64,000 bases of DNA from assembly GCA_949502235.1 (NCBI GenBank), contig CATBDC010000007.1, positions 1 through 64,000 of the forward strand, read 5' to 3'. The number at the start of each line of letters is the position of its first letter. Position 1 is the stretch's first letter. The position numbers and the translations under genes are program-made. This DNA is from an uncultured Lachnospiraceae bacterium (GTDB lineage: Bacteria; Bacillota; Clostridia; Lachnospirales; Lachnospiraceae). Shown here in pieces: positions 7,884 to 16,741 of the stretch. Below the pieces are notes generated by a model. The model made no database searches. It saw only the letters and a program-made list of their open reading frames with translations, and was not told the origin of the DNA.

Positions 7884-9287
7884 ATGAAGCTTTATAACAC
7901 ACTGTCAAAGAAAAAAGAAGAGTTTGTCCCTCTTGAGGAAGGGAAGGTAAAGATGTATGTCTGCGGACCTACGGTTTATAATTTTATCCATATCGGAAAT
8001 GCAAGGCCTATGATTATATTTGACACAGTAAGAAGGTATTTTGAATATAAGGGCTATGACGTAAATTATGTATCTAATTTTACGGATGTGGATGACAAGA
8101 TTATAAAGAAGGCAATCGAGGAGGGAGTAACCTCAGAGGAGATATCCAGGCGTTATATTGCAGAGTGCAAAAAGGATATGGAGGGCATGAATGTAAAGCC
8201 CGCGACTACCCATCCCCTGGCCACAGAGGAGATTCCCGGGATGATCGCCATGATAGAAACTCTCGTGGAAAAGGGGTATGCCTATGAAAAGAACGGGACA
8301 GTGTATTTCAGAACCCGCCGTTTTAAGGATTACGGAAAGCTCTCCCACAAGAATCTTGACGATCTGCGCTCCGGGGAGCGTTCTCTTCTTGTGAGCGGGG
8401 AGGATGAAAAGGAGGATCCGCTGGATTTTGTTTTATGGAAGCCGAAAAAGGAAGGGGAGCCCTTCTGGGAGTCCCCGTGGAGCGCCGGAAGGCCTGGCTG
8501 GCATATTGAGTGTTCCGAGATGTCGAAAAAATATCTGGGAGAGCAGATTGACATTCATGCAGGCGGAGAGGATCTGATATTTCCTCATCATGAGAATGAG
8601 ATTGCCCAGAGTGAGGCGGCGAACGGCAAGGAGTTTGCAAAATACTGGCTTCACAATGCATTTTTAAATATTGATAATCGTAAGATGAGCAAGTCTCTGG
8701 GAAATTTCCGGACTGTGCGGGAGATCAGTGAGCAGTATGATCTGCAGGTATTAAGGTTCTTTATGCTGGGCGCCCATTACAGAAGTCCCCTTAATTTCAG
8801 CGCGGAGCTTATGGAGGCGTCCAAAAGCGGCTTAGAGCGTATTGTCAATGCGGCGGATAATCTAAGATTTCTTATGAAGAAAGCCGCCGGGAATCTGACG
8901 GCAGAGGAAGAAAAGCTTCTTGAGGGTACGGAAGAATTTGTAAAGGCATTTGAAGGAGCCATGGAGGATGACTTTAACACAGCAGATGCTGTTGCGGCTG
9001 TGTTTGACCTTGTAAAATACTGTAATACCCATGCCGCAGAAGGAAGCTCGGAGGAGTTCTTGGGAGGACTTCTCGGCGTGCTTGTAAAGCTTACAGATGT
9101 GCTTGGGATTTCTGTGGATAAGAAGGAAGAGATATTAGAAGAGGATATTGAGCGCTTAATCGAGGAACGGGGGGCAGCCCGGAAGGCAAAGGACTTTGCC
9201 AGGGCTGACGCTATCCGCGCAGAGCTTCTTGAGAAGGGAATAGTTCTTGAGGATACGAGAGAAGGAGTAAAATGGAAAAGAGCGTAG
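7884..9287 (+). CDS. cysS: Cysteinyl-tRNA synthetase
   Basis: This class I synthetase charges tRNA-Cys. It has 467 residues, the normal size. The zinc ligand C27 precedes the HIGH motif HIGN at 36-39, GWHIECSEMS holds another zinc cysteine near 210, HHENE follows near 235, and KMSKS is at 267-271. A DALR-type anticodon-binding helical domain fills the C-terminus. The ribosome site AAAGGAGAAG lies 8-10 nt before the ATG. The gene follows cysE by 30 bp, so precursor supply and tRNA charging for cysteine are probably cotranscribed, and it overlaps mrnC by 16 bp. Confidence 0.98.
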   Translation: MKLYNTLSKKKEEFVPLEEGKVKMYVCGPTVYNFIHIGNARPMIIFDTVRRYFEYKGYDVNYVSNFTDVDDKIIKKAIEEGVTSEEISRRYIAECKKDMEGMNVKPATTHPLATEEIPGMIAMIETLVEKGYAYEKNGTVYFRTRRFKDYGKLSHKNLDDLRSGERSLLVSGEDEKEDPLDFVLWKPKKEGEPFWESPWSAGRPGWHIECSEMSKKYLGEQIDIHAGGEDLIFPHHENEIAQSEAANGKEFAKYWLHNAFLNIDNRKMSKSLGNFRTVREISEQYDLQVLRFFMLGAHYRSPLNFSAELMEASKSGLERIVNAADNLRFLMKKAAGNLTAEEEKLLEGTEEFVKAFEGAMEDDFNTADAVAAVFDLVKYCNTHAAEGSSEEFLGGLLGVLVKLTDVLGISVDKKEEILEEDIERLIEERGAARKAKDFARADAIRAELLEKGIVLEDTREGVKWKRA

Positions 9288-9727
9288 AGTGGCAGTTTGA
9301 CACATATATGCAGGAGCTTTTTTCTCTTAAGGAGGTGGATATTAAGGAGTATTCACCTCTTGCTCTGGCATATATCGGAGACAGTATCTATGATCTGATT
9401 GTGAAAAGCCTTGTGTTAAATGAAGGAAACTGCCAGGTGCAAAAACTTCATCTTAGAACAAGCTTTTTTGTTCAGGCAAAGACCCAGTCCCTTATGATGC
9501 GTACCCTTCAGGAGCAGCTGACAGAGGAGGAGCACGCCGTCTATAAGAGGGGGCGCAATGCTAAAAGCGTAAGCCCCGCCAAAAACCAGTCTGTTACAGA
9601 TTACCGGAGGGCCACAGGCTTTGAGGCAGTACTTGGTTATCTTTATCTAAAGAAGGACTGGAAGAGGATGCTTGATTTGGTAAAAACAGGTTTTGAGAGC
9701 CTGAAAGAAGGAGAATCTGATGAATGA
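9272..9727 (+). CDS. mrnC: Mini-ribonuclease III (23S rRNA maturation)
   Basis: Mini-III is an RNase III catalytic domain without the double-stranded RNA-binding domain; in Bacillus it trims 23S rRNA ends. The 151-residue protein shows the RNase III-type active-site segment LALAYIGDSIYDL near residue 30-42 and the second conserved segment SPAKNQSVTDYRRATGFEAVLGYLYL near 105-130, with acidic residues in the expected places. The gene overlaps both cysS (16 bp) and rlmB (8 bp), the standard Firmicutes order. Confidence 0.95.
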   Translation: MEKSVEWQFDTYMQELFSLKEVDIKEYSPLALAYIGDSIYDLIVKSLVLNEGNCQVQKLHLRTSFFVQAKTQSLMMRTLQEQLTEEEHAVYKRGRNAKSVSPAKNQSVTDYRRATGFEAVLGYLYLKKDWKRMLDLVKTGFESLKEGESDE

Positions 9728-10451
9728 GAATATAATTGAAGGGCGCAATGCAGTGTTAGAGGCGTTTCGTTCCGGAAGGCCGGTGGACAAGCTGTATGTT
9801 CTCGATGGCTGTCAGGACGGACCGGTGAAAAGCATCATCCGTGAGGCGAAGAAAAGGAATACGATTTTAAGGTTTGTGGATAAGGAGCGCTTAAACCAGC
9901 TTTCTGAAACCGGAAAGCATCAGGGTGTGGTGGCTTTTGCGGCGGCATACGAGTATGCAGAGGTGTCGGATATGATGAAGCTTGCAAGGGATAAAGGGGA
10001 GGATCCTTTTTTTTTCCTTCTGGACGGAATCGAGGATCCCTATAATCTGGGGGCGGTTATAAGAACTGCCAACCTTGCGGGCGCCCACGGGGTGATCATA
10101 CCGAAGAACCGTGCCGTGGGGCTTACGGCCGCGGCTGCAAAGGCATCTGCAGGGGCTCTTAATTACACGCCGGTTGCAAAGGTGACGAACCTTGCAAGAA
10201 CCATAGAGGAGCTTAAAAAGGAAGGCTTATGGTTTGTCTGCGCGGATATGGGCGGGGAGCTTATGTACCGCCTTGATTTAAAGGGTCCTGTGGGACTTGT
10301 AATCGGAAGTGAGGGAGAGGGCGTAAGCCGTCTTGTAAAGGAAACCTGTGATTTTACGGCAGCAATACCTATGAAGGGGGATATCGATTCTCTTAACGCA
10401 TCTGTGGCGGCGGGGATATTGGCCTATGAGATTGTAAGGCAGAGGATGTAA
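9720..10451 (+). CDS. rlmB: 23S rRNA (guanosine-2'-O)-methyltransferase RlmB, SpoU/TrmH family
   Basis: The 243-residue protein has a short N-terminal substrate-binding domain (about 1-75) and a trefoil-knot SPOUT methyltransferase domain. The three SpoU motifs are visible: NLGAVIRTA near 106-114, VIGSEGEGVSRL near 196-207 and SLNASVAAGILAYE near 222-235. It methylates G2251-type 23S rRNA using S-adenosylmethionine. Its place between mrnC and sigH is the conserved Firmicutes arrangement. The yacP gene that often follows it in Bacillus is absent here. Confidence 0.95.
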   Translation: MNENIIEGRNAVLEAFRSGRPVDKLYVLDGCQDGPVKSIIREAKKRNTILRFVDKERLNQLSETGKHQGVVAFAAAYEYAEVSDMMKLARDKGEDPFFFLLDGIEDPYNLGAVIRTANLAGAHGVIIPKNRAVGLTAAAAKASAGALNYTPVAKVTNLARTIEELKKEGLWFVCADMGGELMYRLDLKGPVGLVIGSEGEGVSRLVKETCDFTAAIPMKGDIDSLNASVAAGILAYEIVRQRM

Positions 10452-10452
10452 G

Positions 10453-11061
10453 ATGTCAAGATATGAGTGCCTGACGGACGAGGAGCTGATTGAGAAGCTT
10501 AGGGCCGGGGATAAGGCGATTATGGACTATATCATGGAAAAATATAAGAATCTTGTGCGCAAGGAAGCTAATGCCATGTATCTTATCGGCGGGGAAACGG
10601 ATGATCTCATCCAGGAAGGGATGATCGGGCTTTTTAAGGCTGTGCAGGATTTTGACGCTGGCGGAGGGGCAAGCTTCGCAAGCTTTGCGGGGCTGTGTGT
10701 GCGCAGGCAGATATATTCGGCTATTGAGGCATCCAAGCGTAAGAAGCACAGTCCCCTTAATTTCTACATATCCCTATATGAGACAAATGAGGAAAAGGAA
10801 GCGCTGATTGAGACGATGGAGGCATCTGAGGAGAATAACCCGGAGGCTCTCTTTGTGGGCCGGGAGTATGTGGAGCTTCTAAAAAGTAGGCTTTCCGAGA
10901 GCTTAAGTGACCTTGAGAACAGGGTACTTTATCTTCACCTTCTGGGAACGGATTATAAAACCATTGCCAGGCTCTTAGATAAGAGTCCGAAAACGGTAGA
11001 TAACGCGCTGCAGAGAATCAAGGGCAAGACAGAGAAAATACTGGATAATGAAAAGATGTAA
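10453..11061 (+). CDS. sigH: RNA polymerase sigma factor, SigH type
   Basis: The 202-residue protein has a sigma-70 region 2 with DDLIQEGMIGLFKAVQDFD near residues 52-70 and a region 4 helix-turn-helix near the C-terminus with LGTDYKTIARLLDKSPKTVDNALQR-like sequence. Length and position after rlmB match SigH, the sigma factor that starts sporulation and stationary-phase transcription in Firmicutes. It begins one base after the rlmB stop codon, so translational coupling is likely. In line with SigH elsewhere, region 3 is short. The protein is probably controlled by Spo0A-dependent signals, but nothing in this sequence shows that directly. Confidence 0.93.
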   Translation: MSRYECLTDEELIEKLRAGDKAIMDYIMEKYKNLVRKEANAMYLIGGETDDLIQEGMIGLFKAVQDFDAGGGASFASFAGLCVRRQIYSAIEASKRKKHSPLNFYISLYETNEEKEALIETMEASEENNPEALFVGREYVELLKSRLSESLSDLENRVLYLHLLGTDYKTIARLLDKSPKTVDNALQRIKGKTEKILDNEKM

Positions 11062-11081
11062 AAATTTTATTTTTTATGATA

Positions 11082-11111
11082 TTGACAAATGACTTGAATG
11101 TATAGTATATT
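11082..11111 (+). promoter_or_regulatory. Promoter of the tRNA-Thr gene
   Basis: TTGACA at 11082-11087 and TATATT at 11106-11111 are 18 bp apart. They lie 28 bp before the mature tRNA-Thr 5' end, in an AT-rich stretch after sigH. Confidence 0.7.
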
Positions 11112-11138
11112 ATAAACGTTGCAGGGATATGCATGCGT

Positions 11139-11211
11139 GCTGCCTTGGCTCAGTCGGTAGAGCGTCGCCTTGGTAAGGCGGAGGTCGGCGGTTCGATTCC
11201 GCTAGGCAGCT
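11139..11211 (+). tRNA. tRNA-Thr (GGT)
   Basis: The acceptor arms GCTGCCT and AGGCAGC pair perfectly. The D arm is GCTC/GAGC, the anticodon loop TTGGTAA carries GGT, and the T loop is TTCGATT. CCA is not encoded. Confidence 0.97.
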
Positions 11212-11231
11212 TTTAAGATATTGAAAATAAG

Positions 11232-11270
11232 AGCTTTTCAAGGAAAACCGTTCTTTGAAAAGCTTTTATT
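11232..11270 (+). terminator. Terminator after tRNA-Thr
   Basis: AGCTTTTCAA and TTGAAAAGCT form a 10-bp stem with a 13-nt loop, followed by TTTATT. Confidence 0.85.
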
Positions 11271-11289
11271 ATATTATCATATAAATTCA

Positions 11290-11318
11290 TTGTTTTTCTT
11301 TTACTAGTTTGCTATACT
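11290..11318 (+). promoter_or_regulatory. Promoter of the small antitoxin-like gene
   Basis: TTGTTT at 11290-11295 and TATACT at 11313-11318 are separated by 17 bp, 47 bp upstream of the ATG at 11365. Confidence 0.65.
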
Positions 11319-11364
11319 TTACTTACAGCTTGAAAATATAAATATATCTGAAAGGATGTTTTTT

Positions 11365-11598
11365 ATGGCATATGATACATTAGTAAGAGAAGCGAAAGAT
11401 CTTTCCGAAGATATGATAGAACAGGTAATTGAATTTATAAGATTTTTGAAATATACATCAAAAAAAGAACAGACAAAACATTTTGCCAGTAATGGTATTG
11501 CACTTCATAGGTCGGTAAATCCGTTAGCAGGTGAATTAATTGCTATTGCAGAGGATTTTGACGAAACACCGGAATGTTTTAAGGAGTATATATTATAG
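11365..11598 (+). CDS. Small antitoxin-like protein (DUF2281-type N-terminus), orphan
   Basis: The 77-residue acidic protein begins MAYDTLVREAKDLSEDMI and continues with a helix EQVIEFIRFLKY. This pattern is seen in DUF2281-like antitoxins whose helices cradle a partner toxin. The C-terminus FDETPECFKEYIL could be the partner-binding tail. No toxin gene is seen beside it: the next gene is a CapA-like protein. The start at 11365 has AAAGGA upstream; an ATG nine bases earlier is possible but too close to it. Base composition is more AT-rich than its neighbours, which is compatible with acquisition. The assignment rests on pattern resemblance only. Confidence 0.55.
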   Translation: MAYDTLVREAKDLSEDMIEQVIEFIRFLKYTSKKEQTKHFASNGIALHRSVNPLAGELIAIAEDFDETPECFKEYIL

Positions 11599-11661
11599 TG
11601 AGGGGCTTTTCAAAGTATGCGGCTTTGGAAGGTCTCTGTTTTGTTTACTGGAGGGCAGATA

Positions 11662-13074
11662 ATGGAGGAAAAGGACAGGAGAAAAAGCAAAAGAGAAAAA
11701 CTCCGTTTAAAGAGGCAGCGCCAGGTAAAACAGCGTAAGATCCTGCTGGCGGAGGCTGTTATACTTTTTGTTTTGGTAATCATATGTATTGGAATCGGCG
11801 TACATAAACGAGGGGAGGAGAGAAAGAAAAGTACGGCAAGGAAGGAGCTTGTAAAAGAAGCCCTGGAGGAATGCTATAAAACTGCTATGAAGGCCGGAAA
11901 AAAGGAGCAGAAGGAGTTGGCAGAATGGGTGATCGAAAATTACCCAAAGGAAGCGGACACCGTGCTCTATGAGAAGGCAAAGGGCGGGAAGATTACGGAG
12001 CAGGATATCTACAATATTTTTGGCGAGACGCTACATGTGCTTTCGGACCGGAAGGCCGGTTATCTGAAGGATGAGAAGACGAAAAAGAAGCATCAGATAT
12101 ATGAACGGAGCGGAAAAACCGAAGGGGAGGCAGAGGTGCTGATTGCAGGAGATCTCTGTTTTGCGGAGGAAGGCTTTGTGCTGGATTATTATGATGAGAC
12201 AGGGGAGCTGTCAGAATGTATCTCACCGGAGCTTTTAACCATGATGAATGAGACGGATCTTTTTTATCTGAATCATGAGTATTGTGTAAGCGACAGGGGA
12301 GAGCCCCTTGCGGGCAAGCTCTATACCTTCCGGGCTAAGCCGGAACGGATGAAGCTTTTAAGAGAGATGGGAACCGGTCTTGTTTCCCTGGCTAATAACC
12401 ATGTCTATGATTACGGAGAGGAGGCCATGCTTGATACTGCGGATTATCTTGAGGAAGAAGGGATTCCCTATGTGGGCGGGGGACGCAGTAAAAAGGAGGC
12501 AGACAGGCCGGTTTATTTTATTATCAACGGCATAAAAATAGGCTTTGTGGCTGCGTCAAATGCGGAGATTACACAGTATACACCGGCGGCAGAAAAGGAG
12601 TCCCCGGGAATCTTGGAGGCTTATGATACCAGGGAGTACAATCAGATTATTGAGGATGCGAAGGCGGAATGTGATTATCTTATCGCCTATATCCACTGGG
12701 GAAATGAGGACACGAACCAGTATAGCAGTACTCAGACGGAGCAGGGAGCAGAGTTTCTTGCTTCGGGAGCAGATATTGTGGTAGGCGGACACCCCCATGT
12801 GCTGCAGGGACTTGAGTATATGGAAGGAAAGCCGGTGATTTACAGCATGGGTGATTTCTGGTTTAATGACGAAACAAAGTATACGGGGCTTCTAAGGCTT
12901 ACTGTGTCATATGAGGGCTTAAAGGAAATGGCTTTTGTTCCCTGTCTTCAGACAGAATATACGACACAGTATCTGAAGGAGGCAGAAAAGCAGCGGGAGA
13001 TGTATGATTTCCTTGAAAATCTTTCCCCGAACGCGGTAATTGATGATGAAGGGATGATTACAGAGGATTTATAG
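11662..13074 (+). CDS. CapA-family (PGA synthesis type) metallophosphoesterase-like membrane protein
   Basis: The 470-residue protein has a strongly basic N-terminus, one membrane segment (about 28-46) and an extracytoplasmic helical region. A CapA/PgsA domain follows from about 165, with GDLCFAEEG, LNHEYCVSDRG, LANNHVYDYG, YIHWGNED and GGHPHVLQG motifs that supply the metal-binding Asp, Asn and His residues. CapA proteins take part in poly-gamma-glutamate or related surface-polymer production, but no capB or capC gene is present, so the substrate is open. Many gut Clostridia carry such stand-alone genes. The start at 11662 is preceded by GGAGGG; an upstream ATG at 11617 would add a hydrophobic leader without support. 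Confidence 0.85.
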   Translation: MEEKDRRKSKREKLRLKRQRQVKQRKILLAEAVILFVLVIICIGIGVHKRGEERKKSTARKELVKEALEECYKTAMKAGKKEQKELAEWVIENYPKEADTVLYEKAKGGKITEQDIYNIFGETLHVLSDRKAGYLKDEKTKKKHQIYERSGKTEGEAEVLIAGDLCFAEEGFVLDYYDETGELSECISPELLTMMNETDLFYLNHEYCVSDRGEPLAGKLYTFRAKPERMKLLREMGTGLVSLANNHVYDYGEEAMLDTADYLEEEGIPYVGGGRSKKEADRPVYFIINGIKIGFVAASNAEITQYTPAAEKESPGILEAYDTREYNQIIEDAKAECDYLIAYIHWGNEDTNQYSSTQTEQGAEFLASGADIVVGGHPHVLQGLEYMEGKPVIYSMGDFWFNDETKYTGLLRLTVSYEGLKEMAFVPCLQTEYTTQYLKEAEKQREMYDFLENLSPNAVIDDEGMITEDL

Positions 13075-13090
13075 TTCACAGGTGTGAGCA
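13074..13090. repeat. Possible half copy of the palindromic repeat
   Basis: GTTCACAGGTGTGAGCA just after the CapA stop codon resembles the inner part of the dispersed repeat (TTCACAG and TGTGAGCAG). It is short, so chance similarity is possible. Confidence 0.3.
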
Positions 13091-13115
13091 AATTATAGGC
13101 TTAAGGGGGCTGCAC

Positions 13116-14015
13116 ATGATTAAGGTGGAGAATGTAACAAAAAATTTTGACAGTATATGTGCGGTGAATCAAGTCTCCCTTGAAATTCCGGAGGGCAGCA
13201 TGTTCGGTCTTCTTGGAACAAACGGCGCGGGGAAGAGCACGCTTCTTCGGATGATGGCAGGAGTGCTTCCGTGCGATGCAGGAGAGATTCGTTTTGACGG
13301 GGAGCGTATATACGAAAATCCGGGGTGCAAGGCATCTGTATTTTATCTTCCGGATGTGCCTTATTATTTCCCCAATGCAAATATGGAGGAAATGGCCAGG
13401 TTTTACCGGAGGCAGTATCCGGCGATGGAGAGGGAAAGCGCGGCTTATATGGCAGAGCTTTTAAATCTTGATATGACGATGCCCCTACGTACATTTTCTA
13501 AGGGGATGAAGCGGCAGGCCTTTCTTATCCTTGCCCTTTGCGCGGGGGCAAAATATCTGCTGTGCGATGAGGTTTTTGACGGGCTTGATCCGGTAATGAC
13601 AGAGGCTGTGAAGAATTTGTTCAGGCAGGAAATGAAGGAAAGAGAATTTACAGTTGTGGCGGCGGCCCATAAGCTTCAGGATCTGGAGGATGTGTGCCAT
13701 AATATCGGGATTATGCATAAAGGAGGCATTTTAAGGGCAGGAGATATGCGGGAGCGCCTGGGAAATGTTGTGAAGCTTCAGTGTGTATTTGATAAGGACA
13801 TAAGGGAAGGGCTTGAAAAGGATTTCGAAATTCTTAAGTATGAAAGGGACGGGTATTTTGTAACGATTGTAGGAAGAGGGGACAGGAGGGAAATACTGGA
13901 TAAGATAAAGAGCAGATCTCCGGTGTTCGCCGGGGAGGTTCCTATGAGTCTGGAGGAGGTTTTTATGGCAGAAATGGAGGAGGCAGGCTATGACATCCGC
14001 AAGGTGTTTTTATAA
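13116..14015 (+). CDS. ABC transporter ATP-binding protein
   Basis: The 299-residue ATPase has Walker A GTNGAGKST at about 34-42, the ABC signature in FSKGMKRQ near 128-134, Walker B LLCDEVFDGLDP near 148-159 and the switch histidine in AAHKLQDLEDV. The C-terminal 75 residues form an extra domain of the type seen in ABC-2 export systems with simple two-gene operons. A strong ribosome site AAGGGGG precedes the ATG. The gene overlaps the permease gene by 26 bp. The pair most likely exports a peptide, antibiotic or lipid, but the cargo is unknown. Confidence 0.92.
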   Translation: MIKVENVTKNFDSICAVNQVSLEIPEGSMFGLLGTNGAGKSTLLRMMAGVLPCDAGEIRFDGERIYENPGCKASVFYLPDVPYYFPNANMEEMARFYRRQYPAMERESAAYMAELLNLDMTMPLRTFSKGMKRQAFLILALCAGAKYLLCDEVFDGLDPVMTEAVKNLFRQEMKEREFTVVAAAHKLQDLEDVCHNIGIMHKGGILRAGDMRERLGNVVKLQCVFDKDIREGLEKDFEILKYERDGYFVTIVGRGDRREILDKIKSRSPVFAGEVPMSLEEVFMAEMEEAGYDIRKVFL

Positions 14016-15972
14016 CTGGATAAGGGAAGCAGGCAGAGGCCATGTGACGGCCTTTCTTTCCTGGGGCGGGTTTTTTATCTACACTGCCATTGCCTTTTTC
14101 AGAATTGGGAGCGACTCCTTTTCTTTCTTTTTCGGGATTGGAAGCGAAAGCCTTCCGGAGCTTTGCATGGGACTCGGAATCCTTGCAGGGGCGTCAGGCT
14201 TCTGGTATTTACTGCAGCCTGTGAAGCTTGATTTTTATTACAGCCTTCCGGTGAAGAGGGGTACGATTTTCTGGAGCAGGTATGCTCATGGACTTGTGCA
14301 GGTGATCCTTCCGCTTTTTATCAGCATGACGGCCTGCGGCGTCTATGAGTGCAGCGTAAATCAGGGCTTTGTATCCTATGCAGGCTCCTATGTGTTTCGC
14401 AGTGCGGTGATATTTTCTGCGGTATTTCTGATCTTTTATCATATGACGATAGTTTCCTTTCTGGCAGGAGGAAGAATTGTCTCGGTGCTTATGGTACTTG
14501 CGGCATTTGCTTATGGGGGACAGATGGTTTTTCAGGGAATCGCGAAGGCTTATGCGGAATATTTTTTTAAGGCCTTTTACCGGATTCCTGCCCTTGAAAC
14601 ACTTAAGGAAATGCTGACGCCGGGGCTTCTTTCCTCAAGTCTTACGGGCGCTTTCCTGTATGATAAGAGGGAGGTGCTGGAGTATGTGCCGGAGAAGGAA
14701 GATGCTTTAGCGGCTCTTTTGTGGATCTTGCTTTTTGGTGTATTGCTCGTATGCCTGGAGAGAAAAAGGAAGGTGGAAAATGTAGGGAAGGTATTTACTT
14801 TTCCTATGGCGGAGAGGGTGATTGTTTTCTTTCTGTCGGTGGTTCTGGCGTTGTGGTTTGGAAATATTTTTATGGGAAGCGGGATAGTGCTTGTCCTTCT
14901 TTTTCATATTCTGTCGGAGCTTTTGATACAAAGGCAGGGAAGGAGGCTGTTCAGAAGAAAATGGCAGATGCTTTTAGAAAGCGCTTCTGTCCTTCTGGTG
15001 ACAGCATGCTTTGCGGCAGGAGCGGAGGCTTTTGACGGTTTCCTTCCGGAAAGGGATGAGCTTAGCGCTCTTGGGATCTGTGTCAATGGAGTGGATATGT
15101 CCCAGAGGGAATATATGAAAAATTCCTTCGGGGAGGAAAGCTATGAAACGGATCGGCAGCTTGAACAGTATACATTCAGGGAGGAAGGGCTTTCGGAGGG
15201 CTTCTCATGGATTGAAGGCCTTACCAAAAAGGAAGAGGCAGGCTCTGACGTGGACAAAGAGAACTGCTATACATTCGTGACGGTCTGTTATCAGATGAAG
15301 GACGGGAAGGAGCGATACCTGGTATACCCGGCAGATGAGGACGATTTCCGGGCTTTTGCCAAAGTTTTTGAGACAAGGGAATATAAGGAGAAGGCGTATC
15401 CGGCTCTTTTGTGGGAAAATGTAGGGGATAATCGTTTTTCCTTTCAGGATGGAGTGAGGAGTAATCAGGTGCTTAAGCTTACGGGTGAGGAAAAGGAGAG
15501 GTTTCTTAAGCTTTATAAGGAGGAGGTCATGGGCTTTCGGATGGAGGAGCTTAGAGGCACGGCTCCGGCCGGAATTGTGGAGATGAGGTCTGAAAAATGG
15601 GGTGAGACGGAGGAGCTTCTCATCTATCCATTTTTTGAAAAGACTTATGCTTTTCTTAAGGAGCATGGGGAGATAAAGGAGGATTTGCTGGATTATCCGG
15701 TGCGTTCTCTTAAGGTGACGGAAACTTATGCAGACAAAAAAGAAGAAGAGCAGGTGACAGATGGACTTGTGACAGGTAGTATGAGGGTGGAACACTATGA
15801 GACAAAGGAGGAGCTGGAAGAATGGAGAGGAAGGCTTTTATGGGCAGAGCTTGATGTGCAGCCCCTTCTCTGCCCCCTTAATTACAGGGGAGGAATCGAA
15901 GCAGAGGTGGAAGAGCCGGAATCAGGGGCGGTAGTGAAGGTGGAGTGCTGTGAGAGGACGGCGGATAGATAG
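13990..15972 (+). CDS. ABC-2 type membrane permease with a large C-terminal soluble region
   Basis: The 660-residue membrane protein has about six to eight hydrophobic segments in residues 20-345, in a pattern typical of ABC-2 permeases (helix pairs near 20-70, 90-115, 130-150, 160-190, 235-255 and 270-300). A predicted hydrophobic segment at about 325-345 is followed by a charged soluble region of about 300 residues, which should lie outside the membrane plane. The large soluble tail is longer than in most ABC-2 permeases. The preceding ATPase gene overlaps it by 26 bp, so the two are one transporter. No substrate is indicated. Confidence 0.85.
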   Translation: MTSARCFYNWIREAGRGHVTAFLSWGGFFIYTAIAFFRIGSDSFSFFFGIGSESLPELCMGLGILAGASGFWYLLQPVKLDFYYSLPVKRGTIFWSRYAHGLVQVILPLFISMTACGVYECSVNQGFVSYAGSYVFRSAVIFSAVFLIFYHMTIVSFLAGGRIVSVLMVLAAFAYGGQMVFQGIAKAYAEYFFKAFYRIPALETLKEMLTPGLLSSSLTGAFLYDKREVLEYVPEKEDALAALLWILLFGVLLVCLERKRKVENVGKVFTFPMAERVIVFFLSVVLALWFGNIFMGSGIVLVLLFHILSELLIQRQGRRLFRRKWQMLLESASVLLVTACFAAGAEAFDGFLPERDELSALGICVNGVDMSQREYMKNSFGEESYETDRQLEQYTFREEGLSEGFSWIEGLTKKEEAGSDVDKENCYTFVTVCYQMKDGKERYLVYPADEDDFRAFAKVFETREYKEKAYPALLWENVGDNRFSFQDGVRSNQVLKLTGEEKERFLKLYKEEVMGFRMEELRGTAPAGIVEMRSEKWGETEELLIYPFFEKTYAFLKEHGEIKEDLLDYPVRSLKVTETYADKKEEEQVTDGLVTGSMRVEHYETKEELEEWRGRLLWAELDVQPLLCPLNYRGGIEAEVEEPESGAVVKVECCERTADR

Positions 15973-16006
15973 AGAAATCAAGGTAGACGAAGAAAGGAAC
16001 GGTAAA

Positions 16007-16741
16007 ATGGCATCATTTTTAAAGGATGTATCAAAATTTTATGGTACAGGAGAAAAAAACGGGACAGGGCAGACACTGGATGAGTTTCTGAAGGAATATG
16101 ATCCATACAGATACAAGACGCCGAGTTGTACGACAGACGCGGTTATTTTTGCATATGAGGGCGAAAGGTGTGAAACGATAGAAGGACTTAAGATTCTGCT
16201 TATTAAGAGAGGAAATCATCCAAGTATTGGCTTTTGGGCGCTGCCGGGTGGATTTATAGAGCTTGAGGAAAATCTTGAGGATACGGCCAGACGGGAGCTT
16301 ATGGAGGAAACCGGGATAGAGGGACTCGTTATGGAGCAGCTTGCCGCTTATGGTGACTTTGACAGGGATCCGAGGGCAAGAGTGATTACGACTGCCTATA
16401 TGGCGATGGTTCGTCTTGAGGATGTGAAAGTGCGGGCAGGAGATGACGCGGCGGACGCCATGTGGTGTGAGATGGAATTGAGAGAAACAGCTTTGGAGGA
16501 GACAAAGCTCAAAGAAAAGAAGGAAGAAGGCGGGGAGGTAAGAATTTATCGTCTGATTCTTAAAAACAAGGAACGCGCCTTTGAGACAGAGGCCTGGGTA
16601 AAATGCACTGCAAAGGGAGAAGGAGGCCTGATACGGGAGGAAAAATTTACGGTTGTCCGGCAGGGCAGGACAGCGTCAGACTATGCGGCGATTATTGTGC
16701 AGGGGCTGCTTAAGATCAAAGAAAGGATGAGGAAGAGCTGA
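16007..16741 (+). CDS. NUDIX hydrolase
   Basis: The 244-residue protein contains a Nudix box starting GGFIELEENLEDTARREL with the catalytic REL..EE.TG arrangement near residues 85-107. Nudix enzymes hydrolyse nucleoside diphosphates linked to another moiety, such as ADP-ribose or NADH. This one has an N-terminal extension of about 40 residues and an extended C-terminus, a build seen in ADP-ribose/NAD-type or NrtR-like members, but a DNA-binding domain is not clear. Start 16007 has AAAGGA upstream. The start lies past the permease stop at 15972, and the stop codon overlaps the next start by one base (TGATG). Confidence 0.88.
   Translation: MASFLKDVSKFYGTGEKNGTGQTLDEFLKEYDPYRYKTPSCTTDAVIFAYEGERCETIEGLKILLIKRGNHPSIGFWALPGGFIELEENLEDTARRELMEETGIEGLVMEQLAAYGDFDRDPRARVITTAYMAMVRLEDVKVRAGDDAADAMWCEMELRETALEETKLKEKKEEGGEVRIYRLILKNKERAFETEAWVKCTAKGEGGLIREEKFTVVRQGRTASDYAAIIVQGLLKIKERMRKS

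Noticed and set aside
15205-15795. A 196-codon minus-strand frame inside the ABC permease gene
   Set aside because: It is antisense to the permease, without ribosome site or family resemblance.
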